NCBI GenBank assembly: GCA_017451525.1
Contig: JAFTOD010000005.1
Location: 186,001-250,000, forward strand
Reading direction: 5' to 3'
DNA from: Paludibacteraceae bacterium
GTDB taxonomy: Bacteria; Bacteroidota; Bacteroidia; Bacteroidales; Paludibacteraceae
DNA length: 64,000 bases
The notes below the pieces were generated by a model, which was not told the origin of the DNA, made no database searches, and was given only the letters and a program-made list of their open reading frames with translations. The number at the start of each line of letters is the position of its first letter. Position 1 is the stretch's first letter. Both the position numbers and the translations under genes were made by a program. This document shows positions 44,305-52,948 of the stretch, one piece after another.

Positions 44305-45384
44305 ATGTTCGAATTTTTAAATACTTGGCTCGCCACTGGCGGCTTTTGGGTAGCAGTACCACTGATTATTGTGGGTTGTGTAGCCCTTATCAAGGGTGCT
44401 GACTTCCTCGTGGACGGTGCTTCGGGTCTGGCAAAAAAATATGGCGTCAGCGATATTGTGATTGGTTTGACCGTCGTGGCCTTCGGTACCAGTATGCCCG
44501 AGTTCGTAGTAAACATGGTGGCAGTAGGGCAAGGAAGCACGGAGATTGCTATCACCAATGTGCTGGGTAGTAATATTATCAATATCTTCGTGATATTGGG
44601 CTTTACTGCACTAATATTCCCGATTTCATCGCAAAAATCCACTCGCCGTTTTGACATTCCATTCAGTCTTCTGGCGGCTCTTCTTGTATTGCTTTTTGCG
44701 GTATATAACAGCCCATCGTGGTTGCAAATCGAGCATATATTCAATATGAATATTGCCGACCCAACCCTTAGCGACTTAGGCTCTATCCAAATGGGACAAG
44801 GCAATGGTGGATTTATTTCTGGTGTAGGTGGTAGTATTCTGCTTATCTTCTTCTTGATTTTCCTATGGCATAACTTCAAAGGTATTGGTAGTGCCCCACA
44901 AACGGAGAGCAACGAAGAATACAAACCCATGTCTGCTCGCCGTGCGCTTGCACTCATTATCGGCGGTCTCGTAGGTTTAGTCGTTGGTGGCGAAGTTATT
45001 GTCAAGAGTGCTACTTCTATCGCCCAATCATTGGGCGTAAGCGATGCGATTATCGGTTTGACCGTAGTGGCTTTGGGTACATCGCTCCCAGAACTTGCCA
45101 CCTCTTGCATGGCAGCTTTCAAGAAGAACTGCGATATTGCCCTTGGCAATGTCATCGGCAGCAATCTCTTCAACATCTTTTTCATCTTGGGTACGAGCGC
45201 ATGCGTTAAAGCACTGCCTGGCTACCACGGACTGGAGATTGATGCGTTGATGGCTGCATTAGGTAGTGTCTTGGTGATGCTCTTTGTCTATCTCACCAAG
45301 AAACACGAGATCAAACGTTGGCACGGAGCCATCCTTCTTCTCACCTATGCCGCTTACCTCGCCTATCGAATCATAACCCTCTAA
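44305..45384 (+). CDS. Calcium/sodium antiporter (CaCA family, YrbG-like)
   Basis: 359 residues with about ten membrane segments in two inverted halves. Each half carries the alpha-repeat: IVIGLTVVAFGTSMPEFVVN with NVLGSNIINIF, and IIGLTVVALGTSLPELATS with NVIGSNLFNIF. The glutamates in these repeats bind Ca2+. It exports Ca2+ in exchange for Na+ or K+. The 54-bp spacer before it contains a repeated AAGACTTTAAGGAC theme. Confidence 0.92.
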   Translation: MFEFLNTWLATGGFWVAVPLIIVGCVALIKGADFLVDGASGLAKKYGVSDIVIGLTVVAFGTSMPEFVVNMVAVGQGSTEIAITNVLGSNIINIFVILGFTALIFPISSQKSTRRFDIPFSLLAALLVLLFAVYNSPSWLQIEHIFNMNIADPTLSDLGSIQMGQGNGGFISGVGGSILLIFFLIFLWHNFKGIGSAPQTESNEEYKPMSARRALALIIGGLVGLVVGGEVIVKSATSIAQSLGVSDAIIGLTVVALGTSLPELATSCMAAFKKNCDIALGNVIGSNLFNIFFILGTSACVKALPGYHGLEIDALMAALGSVLVMLFVYLTKKHEIKRWHGAILLLTYAAYLAYRIITL

Positions 45385-45422
45385 ACACTAAACAGTAGCG
45401 AAGCGTTCACTAAACACTAAAC
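45381..45422. repeat. CTAAACACTAAAC repeats around GAAGCGTTC
   Basis: The spacer between antiporter and ZIP genes has two copies of CTAAACACTAAAC around AGTAGCGAAGCGTTCA. The inverted sequence (GAACGCTTCGCTACTGTTTAG) resembles 6780-6805. Confidence 0.5.
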
Positions 45423-45425
45423 AAA

Positions 45426-46199
45426 ATGCACCTCATACTAACCCTTCCTTTCCTCGGCACAGCACTTGGTGCAGCAATGGTCTTCTTGCTACGCGGCAAG
45501 ATGAGCGACCTGCTGCGTAAGTTGCTCTTGGGCTTTGCATCAGGCGTGATGGTAGCAGCATCGGTTTGGTCACTGCTTATTCCCAGTCTAGAGATGGCGG
45601 CTGAAAACGGCGGCATCACGTGGCTACCTGCTGCAGTAGGGTTTGTATTAGGAATACTCTTTCTTTTACTACTTGATACCCTTATCCCCCACTTGCATAT
45701 CGGAGCAGACAAGCCAGAAGGTTTGACACGCAACTGCCAATGGAAGCGCACCACGATGCTCTCTGTGGCAGTTACCCTGCACAATATCCCCGAGGGTATG
45801 GCAGTGGGAGTGATACTCGCCAGTGCTATGGCAGAGGGTAGCACTATCCCTATGTCCGCAGCATGGGCTTTGGCAATAGGTATAGCCATTCAAAACTTCC
45901 CTGAAGGTGCCATCCTATCCATGCCTCTTCACTCCGAAGGCATGGGCAAGGAAAAGGCCTTTGCGATAGGTGCGTTGTCAGGAATAGTGGAGCCGATAGC
46001 CAGTCTACTCACAATCCTACTAATCAGTTTCATATCCCCTGCCCTGCCTTACCTATTGGCATTTGCCGCAGGAGCCATGATGTACGTAGTGATTGAAGAG
46101 TTGATACCCGAAGCCCAAGCCGAACCACACAGCAATATCCCTACGATTGGTTTTACTCTGGGCTTTGTATTAATGATGATTTTAGATTACGCACTATAA
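45426..46199 (+). CDS. ZIP family metal transporter
   Basis: 257 residues, eight hydrophobic segments. Segments TM4 and TM5 carry the metal-binding motifs HNIPEGMAVGVILA and QNFPEGAILSMPLHSEG; the last region has FAAGAMMYVVIEELIPEAQ. It belongs to the ZupT/GufA branch and should import Zn2+, Fe2+ or Mn2+. It is followed by a bidirectional terminator. Confidence 0.92.
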   Translation: MHLILTLPFLGTALGAAMVFLLRGKMSDLLRKLLLGFASGVMVAASVWSLLIPSLEMAAENGGITWLPAAVGFVLGILFLLLLDTLIPHLHIGADKPEGLTRNCQWKRTTMLSVAVTLHNIPEGMAVGVILASAMAEGSTIPMSAAWALAIGIAIQNFPEGAILSMPLHSEGMGKEKAFAIGALSGIVEPIASLLTILLISFISPALPYLLAFAAGAMMYVVIEELIPEAQAEPHSNIPTIGFTLGFVLMMILDYAL

Positions 46200-46216
46200 T
46201 AGTGCTGTTGGTAGAA

Positions 46217-46249
46217 TAAAAAAAATGAGCGATACCGCTCATTTTTTTA
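46217..46249. terminator. Bidirectional intrinsic terminator
   Basis: ATGAGCG (46225-46231), loop ATAC and CGCTCAT (46236-46242), with A-run and T-run on the two sides. It ends both the ZIP gene and the convergent plsC gene. Confidence 0.88.
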
Positions 46250-46957
46250 TTTCAATCCTGCCTCTACTTGTTGCTTAAGACAAGCCATAGCTTCATTGAT
46301 ATCCTTGAATTGGCTAATATCAACAGGCTTACCTATATGTAACTGCACGCGCGCGCGAGGCGATACATAAAATTGATGACGTGGCATAGCATCAAAGAAC
46401 CCGCTTAATGATAATGGAACTACTGGCAACTCCATATCCATGGCGATTTTAAATGCTCCTTGCTTAAAACGTCCCATTTCACCAGTCTTAGTACGTGTGC
46501 CTTCAGGAAAAATCACAGTACTAATACCATCGTGTAGTTGTGCCTTGATATATTTCAAACTATCCATCGCTGCGCGAGGATTACTACGATCCACAAAAAT
46601 GTGACCTGCTACAGCGCAGGCAGTACCTACAAAAGGTATCTTACGCAATTCCTTTTTCATTAACCATTTGAAGTTATTAGGCAACCAGCCATATACTGCA
46701 AATACATCCAAGAATGATTGATGATTAGCTACAAATACGTACGACTGCTTAGGATCTACATTCTCTCGACCTGTCACTTCAATAGGCACTAACAGTAACC
46801 ATAGAACGCTACGTGACCAAAACACCTGTACGGTACGAGGCAACTTGCCATTTCTCCAAGGAAAACAAATAATAGTAAGCAATGCTGTAAATAGTGTTAC
46901 TACAATTATCAAGGGGAATCCTATCAAATATTGGTATAAAATGTATAATACTTTCAT
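46247..46957 (-). CDS. plsC: 1-acyl-sn-glycerol-3-phosphate acyltransferase
   Basis: 236 residues with an N-terminal membrane segment. The HX4D catalytic motif (NHQSFLD) and the substrate-binding FPEGTRTKTGEMGRFKQGAF are present, as is VPLSLSG. It acylates lysophosphatidic acid in phospholipid synthesis at the inner membrane. Its stop codon lies inside the terminator T-run. Confidence 0.9.
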   Translation of the reverse strand: MKVLYILYQYLIGFPLIIVVTLFTALLTIICFPWRNGKLPRTVQVFWSRSVLWLLLVPIEVTGRENVDPKQSYVFVANHQSFLDVFAVYGWLPNNFKWLMKKELRKIPFVGTACAVAGHIFVDRSNPRAAMDSLKYIKAQLHDGISTVIFPEGTRTKTGEMGRFKQGAFKIAMDMELPVVPLSLSGFFDAMPRHQFYVSPRARVQLHIGKPVDISQFKDINEAMACLKQQVEAGLK

Positions 46958-46975
46958 ATTGTAAATATGTTAAAA

Positions 46976-47974
46976 TTAAAATTTCAGTTTATGCATAAAT
47001 CCACGATAGAGTGCGCAAATACGACGAATCTCATCCCAAGTTTCTTCTGGAAGTTTTGTTCCTACAATTTCCACTACACGTCCTGCAGCTATAGTACCTA
47101 TTTCGCCACAACGACGAAGATCAAATCCATCAGAGATAGCATGTAAGAATCCTCCTGCATATAAGTCGCCAGCTCCTGTTGAATCAAGGCAATTTGAGGT
47201 GATAGCACCAATATGATGCATTTGACTCCCCTGACGCACGTATGATCCACGTTTTCCCACTTTTACTATTGCAATATCGCATTGCTCTGCTATATTTGCT
47301 ACAGACTCTTCTGGGTTGAGATGGGTATATGCAAAAGATTCATCTTCATTTGCAAAGACGATATCTACATATTTATAGACAAGTTCTTTGAGGAATTGAT
47401 GGTTTTCGTTCACCACATTGTAACTGGCTAAATCTAATGATACAGTACATCCTTGCTCTTTTGCCGTACGAAGGGCTTTCTCAATCAGGGCATGATCTTG
47501 TACCAAATAGCCTTCTACGTGGCAAATATCATATCCTATGAATGCCTCTTTGCGAATATCCTCTGCCTTTAAGTCTGCTGCGGCTCCCAAATAGGTGCAG
47601 AAAGTACGTTCGCCATCAGGAGTGATTAGTACCACACAACAGCCTGACATCAATGAAGATGTAAGCAAATGAGGTTTTACATTGTTTTTGATTAAATCTT
47701 CACGATAAAATTTGCCTACTTCATCGTTTCCAATTTTGCCGATAAATGCAGCTTTACCACCAAGTTGTGCAATGGTGGCTACCGTATTAGAGGCACTACC
47801 TCCTGCTACAAGATGTTTGCGCACAGAGATAAATCGTGTTTGGATGCGTTCCAATTGTTCAGCATCAATAAGATTCATACTGCCTTTGGGGAATCCTATC
47901 TCACGAAGATCTCCTTCCGACACTTGTAGCAAAATGTCGGTTAAAGCATTTCCTAAACCTAAAACTCGTTTCAT
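46976..47974 (-). CDS. PfkB family carbohydrate/nucleoside kinase (adenosine kinase-like)
   Basis: 332 residues. PfkB signatures: N-terminal GGSASNTVATIAQLGGKAAFIGKIGNDEVG and C-terminal DSTGAGDLYAGGFLHAI with the catalytic Asp. The sequence is close to adenosine kinase-like proteins of Bacteroidetes. The substrate (adenosine, inosine or a sugar) is not decided by the sequence. It lies 18 bp upstream of plsC on the same strand. Confidence 0.87.
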   Translation of the reverse strand: MKRVLGLGNALTDILLQVSEGDLREIGFPKGSMNLIDAEQLERIQTRFISVRKHLVAGGSASNTVATIAQLGGKAAFIGKIGNDEVGKFYREDLIKNNVKPHLLTSSLMSGCCVVLITPDGERTFCTYLGAAADLKAEDIRKEAFIGYDICHVEGYLVQDHALIEKALRTAKEQGCTVSLDLASYNVVNENHQFLKELVYKYVDIVFANEDESFAYTHLNPEESVANIAEQCDIAIVKVGKRGSYVRQGSQMHHIGAITSNCLDSTGAGDLYAGGFLHAISDGFDLRRCGEIGTIAAGRVVEIVGTKLPEETWDEIRRICALYRGFMHKLKF

Positions 47975-48076
47975 TTGTATTTTGGATTAAAATTTGCTAT
48001 TTTGGGGGCAAAAATGCATGATTTTTGGGGTAAAATCAAAATTTTCTGCAAAGATAGTAATTTTTTTTCAAAAAAA

Positions 48077-48108
48077 CTTGCTCATATCAAAAAAAAGCAG
48101 TACTTTTG
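48077..48108 (+). promoter_or_regulatory. Promoter of the tRNA-Asn gene
   Basis: CTTG (48077-48080), 20-nt spacer and TACTTTTG (48101-48108), about 45 nt before the mature tRNA. Confidence 0.7.
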
Positions 48109-48152
48109 CACTCGATTTCGGAAATGGAGTGATTTTCGGGGTCAAAAAATAT

Positions 48153-48226
48153 GCTTCCTTAGCTCAGTCGGTTAGAGCATCTGACTGTTAATCAGGGGGT
48201 CCAAGGTTCAAGTCCTTGAGGGAGCG
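48153..48226 (+). tRNA. tRNA-Asn (anticodon GTT)
   Basis: A complete cloverleaf: acceptor GCTTCCT (48153-48159) with AGGGAGC (48219-48225), D stem GCTC/GAGC, anticodon stem TCTGA/TCAGG around loop CTGTTAA, and T arm CAAGG-TTCAAGT-CCTTG. The discriminator base is G and CCA is not encoded. Confidence 0.95.
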
Positions 48227-48230
48227 CGAT

Positions 48231-48263
48231 CGTGATGACAAAATTTTGTCATCACGCTTTTTT
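48231..48263 (+). terminator. Terminator of the tRNA-Asn transcript
   Basis: A 26-bp perfect palindrome (48231-48256, centre AAAATTTT, arms CGTGATGAC/GTCATCACG) is followed by C and six T. Confidence 0.9.
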
Positions 48264-48391
48264 ATGAAACAAATAATTGTTGTATACATCAATAAAAAGT
48301 TGTATCTTGGTGTCCGAAAAGTAGGAACTATGCGATTCATGAGGATTATATGGTTTCTATTTTGTGAACTTGCTGCACTAAAAAGTAAGAT

Positions 48392-49426
48392 TTAATGTAC
48401 GCAATTTTTGCACATTTCAGGCAAATGGTCTTTTTCGTTCAATATCCGAGTACGCAACTGATTTGCCTTTTGTGAATGAAATATATCTAAAAGCGATTGA
48501 TTTGTTAGATTTCCAAATGAATGTTTGTGCTCTTTGTCGTAACAGCAAGGCAATACTTCTCCTATAGTACTAATCACGCAACCTGACCATAATCTAAAAC
48601 ACAGATTCTTATTCCACTTTTTCTGCGACCAAGCTTGATGCAATTGATACGTACCATCTATATTTTTGCGGTAGCGAGAATAACGCTCATTGGTAGGCAT
48701 GAGAGGATGGCCATGCTCAAAATCATAGAGTTGGGCAGTCTTGAAGACAAGGTGAGTGGCACCAAGTTTCTTATAATGCTTTTTGATCCATTGCCATTCA
48801 TGTTCGTTGGTACGCAAACGCAAGACCTGCAACTCAATACGAATAGATGAACCATTTTGCACCTTAGCTTCTTGTAAATATTGCAATCCCTCTAGTGCAC
48901 GGTGCAGATTACCACCTACACGATAAGCGGCATATGACTCCTCTGAAAATCCATCAATAGATACGATGATGCGACTGAGTCCGCTCTTGACAAGCCGTTG
49001 TGCCATGAGCGAAGTGAGAGCTTGTGCATTGGTGGAGACGATGGTGTAGAGTCCTGCCTGCTGGGCACGAGCAATCATCTCAGGCAATTGCTTGTTGAGC
49101 AATGGTTCGCCTTGAAAATAGAACTGCATCGTGTGTGCTGTCTTTTGAACTTGTTCCAAGATTCTCTCAAAGACCTCCATGCGCATTGTTCGTTCTATCG
49201 TTGTTGGACTAGTCGATGGCGATAAGTCTTGGCTCCTTGTTCTTGAATCTTTGTTCCATCTCCCAACCGGACATTCGGGGCAGTGGAGTTGGCAGAAATT
49301 GGCGGGTTCAACGCTGACGAAGGTGGGTAAATGACGCACACGCACTACCCCGAAGAGTGATAGTGCGTAACTAAACCAACAACGCAGTTGGTTGGAGATT
49401 CTACTGGCAAGGAATCTTGTTGACAC
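48392..49426 (-). CDS. Radical SAM/SPASM domain protein
   Basis: 344 residues. The radical SAM cluster motif is CQLHCPEC (in VEPANFCQLHCPECPVGRW), followed by FYFQGEPLLNKQLPEM and STNAQALT. The C-terminal SPASM-like region has CVISTIGEVLPCCYDKEHKHSFGNL and a final CKNC. Such proteins modify peptides or cofactors; the substrate is unknown, and no precursor peptide gene is evident nearby. It overlaps the end of rpiB by 26 bp, so the two are coupled. Confidence 0.87.
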   Translation of the reverse strand: MSTRFLASRISNQLRCWFSYALSLFGVVRVRHLPTFVSVEPANFCQLHCPECPVGRWNKDSRTRSQDLSPSTSPTTIERTMRMEVFERILEQVQKTAHTMQFYFQGEPLLNKQLPEMIARAQQAGLYTIVSTNAQALTSLMAQRLVKSGLSRIIVSIDGFSEESYAAYRVGGNLHRALEGLQYLQEAKVQNGSSIRIELQVLRLRTNEHEWQWIKKHYKKLGATHLVFKTAQLYDFEHGHPLMPTNERYSRYRKNIDGTYQLHQAWSQKKWNKNLCFRLWSGCVISTIGEVLPCCYDKEHKHSFGNLTNQSLLDIFHSQKANQLRTRILNEKDHLPEMCKNCVH

Positions 49427-49841
49427 GGCGTTCGTGGCGACCTCCTTCGAACTCGGTGGTGAGGAAGATTTGAATCAATTCGATAGCCTTCTCTGCGGAG
49501 ATATAGTTGGCTGGCAGACCGAGGATATTGGCATTGTTGTGTTGGCGTGCCAAACGAGCCAACGGTTCGTCCCAACAGAGCGCAGCACGAATGCCTTGGT
49601 GGTGGTTGCAAGTCATGGTGATGCCATTGCCTGTGGAGCAGATTGCTATACCCATATCGTTGGTGCCGTTCTCTACCGACGTTGCCATAGGGTGAGCGAA
49701 GTCAGGGTAGTCGCAGCTGTCGGTAGATGGGCAGCCGTAATCGGTAACTTGAATGCCTTGCTCTTGGAGCCAAGCGATAACAGTTTGTTTGAGTGCAAAG
49801 CCAGCGTGGTCAGAGGCGATGCCAAGTTTGAGATCTTTCAT
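49401..49841 (-). CDS. rpiB: Ribose 5-phosphate isomerase B
   Basis: 146 residues. RpiB/LacAB motifs: LGIASDHAGFALK, YPDFAHPMA, the catalytic cysteine loop ICSTGNGITM, and NHHQGIRAALCWDEPLARLARQHNNANIL. It interconverts ribose and ribulose 5-phosphate. The usual CGTGIG loop reads CSTGNG here, which is a conservative change. Confidence 0.93.
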   Translation of the reverse strand: MKDLKLGIASDHAGFALKQTVIAWLQEQGIQVTDYGCPSTDSCDYPDFAHPMATSVENGTNDMGIAICSTGNGITMTCNHHQGIRAALCWDEPLARLARQHNNANILGLPANYISAEKAIELIQIFLTTEFEGGRHERRVNKIPCQ

Positions 49842-49844
49842 GTG

Positions 49845-49871
49845 AGTGATGAACTATGAGTGATGAGTTAT
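49845..49871. repeat. 27-bp repeat, inverted copy of 53012-53038
   Basis: The 27 nt with AGTGATGAACTATGAGTGAT are the exact reverse complement of 53012-53038. It lies between rpiB and queG. Confidence 0.85.
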
Positions 49872-50560
49872 AAGTTAAATGGACAAATCAATTGACATTC
49901 GAGGCAATGGTGGGTGGTATAGGAGATGCATTGGGTGGCATCCCACACATTGTTTCTCAATGCACCTGTTGGGCAAGCATCTAAGCATAGATGGCAGTCG
50001 GTACAGAGTGTGGATATTGGGTATGGGGTATTGGATATTGGTAGTGGTTTGTTGATAATAATCTCTCCTGGATGAACCATGCTGCCCAATGTGGGATGAA
50101 TGAATTGGTGATTCTTGCCAATAAACCCTAGTCCTGCTTCTACGCACCAACGGCGTTCGAGTATGGGCGCCGAGTCGCAAAAAATATGTTGGTGGGTGGA
50201 AGAAACTATATCTTCACCAAATGCTTCTTTGAGCTGTGCTTCTAGCGCATAAAGCAAAGACTTTACACGTCGGTGATAGTCACGTCCTGAATGCTCGTAA
50301 CTTAGCAGACATACCACCACCGCTTGTGCGCCAGGCACCAGCAGAGCAGGGTCGTAGCGTTTGTCACAATTGCGCTTAAGATAGTCCATCTCGCCGTGCA
50401 ATCCCTGAGTAATCCAATTGGTCATAAACTCAGCATCATCGTCCAGACGATGGGCAGGCGCTACAGCGCAGGCGTCAAAACCAATCTGAAGGGCAAGTTT
50501 AGAGATATTTTCGGATGTCAGCGTCAAGTTGCTCGAAGTTGGAGTATCGTCCTTGCACAT
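49868..50560 (-). CDS. queG: Epoxyqueuosine reductase-like protein, shortened
   Basis: About 230 residues from the ATG at 50560; a longer frame to 50650 would lie deep inside the upstream gene. QueG reduces epoxyqueuosine in tRNA, using cobalamin and two [4Fe-4S] clusters. The N-terminal B12-binding part (IGFDACAVAPAHRLDDDAEFM; LVPGAQAVVVCLLSY; AGLGFIGKNHQFIHPTLGS) and cluster cysteines (CTDCHLCLDACPTGAL; CLECQLICPFNL) are kept. Between CISY and CLEC only about five residues remain where relatives have about twenty-five, and the protein ends right after CPFNL. It overlaps the upstream gene by ~62 nt. It could be a minimal functional form or a decaying gene. Confidence 0.78.
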   Translation of the reverse strand: MCKDDTPTSSNLTLTSENISKLALQIGFDACAVAPAHRLDDDAEFMTNWITQGLHGEMDYLKRNCDKRYDPALLVPGAQAVVVCLLSYEHSGRDYHRRVKSLLYALEAQLKEAFGEDIVSSTHQHIFCDSAPILERRWCVEAGLGFIGKNHQFIHPTLGSMVHPGEIIINKPLPISNTPYPISTLCTDCHLCLDACPTGALRNNVWDATQCISYTTHHCLECQLICPFNL

Positions 50561-51563
50561 TGCCTTTTCGATCAAGGAGGAAAAGGGTGGGGAGTGATTG
50601 TACATTGTATTGCATGAGTACCTCAGTGGCATTCTCGCCTGCATAGACATTGGTCCATGGAAGGTTGACTACGCCATCTTCCCACAGCAGACGGTTGCGG
50701 TCAAGCGATACGGAATAGATTGCCATACCACGTTTGCTGTAGCGGTTGTAGAGTTCGCGAAGTTCGAATATATATCCCTTGCTTTGCTCCATCTCAATAG
50801 CTGAGAAATCAAGCACAATTACTTTGCCACGCAGGTCGGACAGTGATTGGGTAATGCCATTGTCGTCCTGCAGGGCAATGTCTAAAAAAGCATTTTCAGC
50901 ATTGTCAATGAGCTGACGCATAGCAACTTGCTGCTGTATCTCGCGTTCTGCCTTCAGCGCGCTGCTGACCTGTGCATAGAGTGCTTTGCTGCGTTCATAA
51001 TCGGGCATCCAAGTATGGAAGGATGTAGCTACAGCTTGGTACATACGGCGATCGGCAGGATTGTATAAATCCCAAATATATTCTCCTCCCTGCTTGAGGA
51101 ATACTGCATAATAAGCAGCAAGTGAACGAGGATTTTGCACGATGGTCTGCTGTGCCTGCTCACGCAGTTGCTCGCGTGTAGCGGTGCGCGCCGTAGTTCG
51201 CAACTGTGCGATGGTAAGCGAGGCATTGCTTCCATCAATAGATAAGGTGTATGGCAGACTATCTAGTGAGGTAGAAACAACGATTGCTTCGATGGAATCG
51301 ACTGCTAATGGCAGTGAACGAGTGCCCACGCGCAGGCGATAGAAATCTGGGTAGGTAGGAGCGGGTGCTTTTAGCGAAAAATTGCCATTTTCGTCCAAAA
51401 CGCACGAATCCATCGGTGTTGTATGGGTGAGAGCGGTATGCTCTAAGTATAGCACTTCTCCTACTGCACCATCCAGTGTGCCAGAAACGGAGAACTGTGG
51501 TGAGTGTTGACAAGCAACGAAGAGTGTGGTGACTAGTACGAGACAAATATGTTGTGATTTCAT
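50499..51563 (-). CDS. DUF4369/thioredoxin-fold lipoprotein without CxxC
   Basis: 354 residues. A lipobox (LFVAC) marks a lipoprotein. Residues ~25-110 are a DUF4369-like domain (FSVSGTLDGAVGEVLYLEH). The last ~140 residues are a TlpA/AhpC-type thioredoxin fold (LSDLRGKVIVLDFSAIEMEQSKGYIFELRELYNRYSKRGMAIYSVSLDRN; SLPTLFLLDRKG). The redox CxxC expected after the first strand is replaced by SAIEMEQ, so it cannot do normal thiol-disulfide exchange. It may be a structural or binding protein. Confidence 0.86.
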   Translation of the reverse strand: MKSQHICLVLVTTLFVACQHSPQFSVSGTLDGAVGEVLYLEHTALTHTTPMDSCVLDENGNFSLKAPAPTYPDFYRLRVGTRSLPLAVDSIEAIVVSTSLDSLPYTLSIDGSNASLTIAQLRTTARTATREQLREQAQQTIVQNPRSLAAYYAVFLKQGGEYIWDLYNPADRRMYQAVATSFHTWMPDYERSKALYAQVSSALKAEREIQQQVAMRQLIDNAENAFLDIALQDDNGITQSLSDLRGKVIVLDFSAIEMEQSKGYIFELRELYNRYSKRGMAIYSVSLDRNRLLWEDGVVNLPWTNVYAGENATEVLMQYNVQSLPTLFLLDRKGNVQGRYSNFEQLDADIRKYL

Positions 51564-51572
51564 AAGCAGAGA

Positions 51573-52166
51573 TTAGCCAAATACCATTGCAAGATTACCA
51601 AACATCAACTTACATGCAATCGCCAACACGATGATACCAAAGAACTTGCGAAGGATGTACAATGTAGTCTGCCCCACATATTTGTTGAGCCAATTGGTGC
51701 CTCTAAGCACAAGGAATAGTGCAACTGTGTTGAGCGCAACAGAAATAACAAGGTTGATAATATCGTATTCAGCGGTAATAGAGAGTAATGCCGTGAATGC
51801 ACCAGGACCTGCGTACATGGGGAACGCTAATGGCACGATACTACCAGAACCCTCAAGACCTTCGTTCTTGAAAATGGTAACATCTAGCACCATCTCCAAA
51901 GCCATAAGGAAAATGACAAATCCACCAGCAATGGCGAAATACTCAATCTTCACACCAAATAGTTTGAGCACCCATTCACCAGCGAAAAGAAAGGTGATAA
52001 GAATAACGATAGTGGCAATACATACCTTCAAGGGAGAAATCTTAATCCCTTTTTTCACCATATTCAGTGTAATAGGGATATTGCCAAATGGGTCAATGAT
52101 GGCAAATAGGAAAATGAATGATGACAGCACCTGCCAAATGTCGAATCTACCAAAAAACTCACTCAT
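51573..52166 (-). CDS. MarC family integral membrane protein
   Basis: 197 residues with six hydrophobic segments; motifs FIFLFAIIDPFGNIPITLNM and PLAFPMYAGPGAFTALLSI are characteristic of MarC/UPF0056. The biochemical role of the family is not settled; NAAT amino-acid transport has been proposed for some. Promoter at 52203-52234, divergent from efp. Confidence 0.9.
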   Translation of the reverse strand: MSEFFGRFDIWQVLSSFIFLFAIIDPFGNIPITLNMVKKGIKISPLKVCIATIVILITFLFAGEWVLKLFGVKIEYFAIAGGFVIFLMALEMVLDVTIFKNEGLEGSGSIVPLAFPMYAGPGAFTALLSITAEYDIINLVISVALNTVALFLVLRGTNWLNKYVGQTTLYILRKFFGIIVLAIACKLMFGNLAMVFG

Positions 52167-52202
52167 AAACTTGAAAATTTATTAATTTAACAATTCATGC
52201 TG

Positions 52203-52234
52203 CAAAAGTAGTGCTTTTTTTTCATTTATGCAAG
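52203..52234 (-). promoter_or_regulatory. Promoter for marC-family gene
   Basis: Minus-strand CTTG (52234-52231), 20-nt spacer, TACTTTTG (52210-52203). Confidence 0.7.
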
Positions 52235-52239
52235 TTTTT

Positions 52240-52271
52240 CTTGCGTATGTGCAAAAAATATCGTACCTTTG
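52240..52271 (+). promoter_or_regulatory. Promoter for efp
   Basis: CTTG (52240-52243), 20-nt spacer, TACCTTTG (52264-52271); leader of about 80 nt. TTGCGTATGTGCAA (52241-52254) over the -33 element resembles the palindromes at 2402, 39003 and 41440. Confidence 0.75.
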
Positions 52272-52357
52272 CACGCAATTTAAAGTTGGCGCTTTGTGCG
52301 CACATTAGAATAGGAACTTTTAAAATTCGCAACATTTTAATAAACTAGTTTATAATT

Positions 52358-52921
52358 ATGATTAACTCTCAAGACGTAAAGAACGGCGTATGCATCCGCA
52401 TGGATGGCCGTTTGTATTTTGTAATTGACTTCCTGCACGTAAAGCCAGGAAAGGGTAACACCATTATGCGTGTGAAATTCAAAGATGTAGTAGATGGTCG
52501 CGTTTTGGAGCGCCGCTTCAACATTGGTGAGAAACTCGAGGATGTTCGCGTAGAGCGCCGTCCATACCAATACCTCTACAAAGAGGGTGAGGACTATATC
52601 TTCATGAACCAAGAGACTTTTGAGCAAGTGCCTATCGGTCACGACCTTATCACTGGTGTAGATTTCTTGAAAGAGGGTTTTGTTTGCGACGTTGTATCTG
52701 ACGCAAGCACCGATACTATCCTCTTTGCTGAGTTGCCAACCAAAGTAGAGTTGGTGATCTCTTACACCGAGCCAGGTCTCAAGGGCGATACTGCTACCAA
52801 CACCCTCAAACCTGCTACTCTCGAGACAGGTGCTGAGATCCGCGTTCCTCTCTTCTGCAACGAAGGTGAGACTATTCGCGTAGATACCCGCGACGGTAGC
52901 TACTGCGAGCGCGTTCGCTAA
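52358..52921 (+). CDS. efp: Translation elongation factor P
   Basis: 187 residues in three beta-barrel domains. The KOW-like domain I carries the tip loop HVKPGKGNTIMRVK with the lysine (about 32) that stimulates peptide bond formation at polyproline. Domains II-III include GEDYIFMNQETFEQVPI and the end LFCNEGETIRVDTRDGSYCERVR. Strong codon bias and a long leader suggest high expression. A strong terminator follows. Confidence 0.95.
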   Translation: MINSQDVKNGVCIRMDGRLYFVIDFLHVKPGKGNTIMRVKFKDVVDGRVLERRFNIGEKLEDVRVERRPYQYLYKEGEDYIFMNQETFEQVPIGHDLITGVDFLKEGFVCDVVSDASTDTILFAELPTKVELVISYTEPGLKGDTATNTLKPATLETGAEIRVPLFCNEGETIRVDTRDGSYCERVR

Positions 52922-52948
52922 TCGTTTAAATCAACGAGTTTCAAGATA

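Noticed and set aside
44169-45185. 338-codon open frame on the minus strand
   Set aside because: It is the antisense of the Ca2+/Na+ antiporter; composition is serine/isoleucine/lysine-rich without any domain, and the plus-strand gene is certain.
48264-48395. Small plus-strand frame (43 codons) after tRNA-Asn
   Set aside because: It begins inside the terminator T-run, has no promoter of its own and no recognisable feature.
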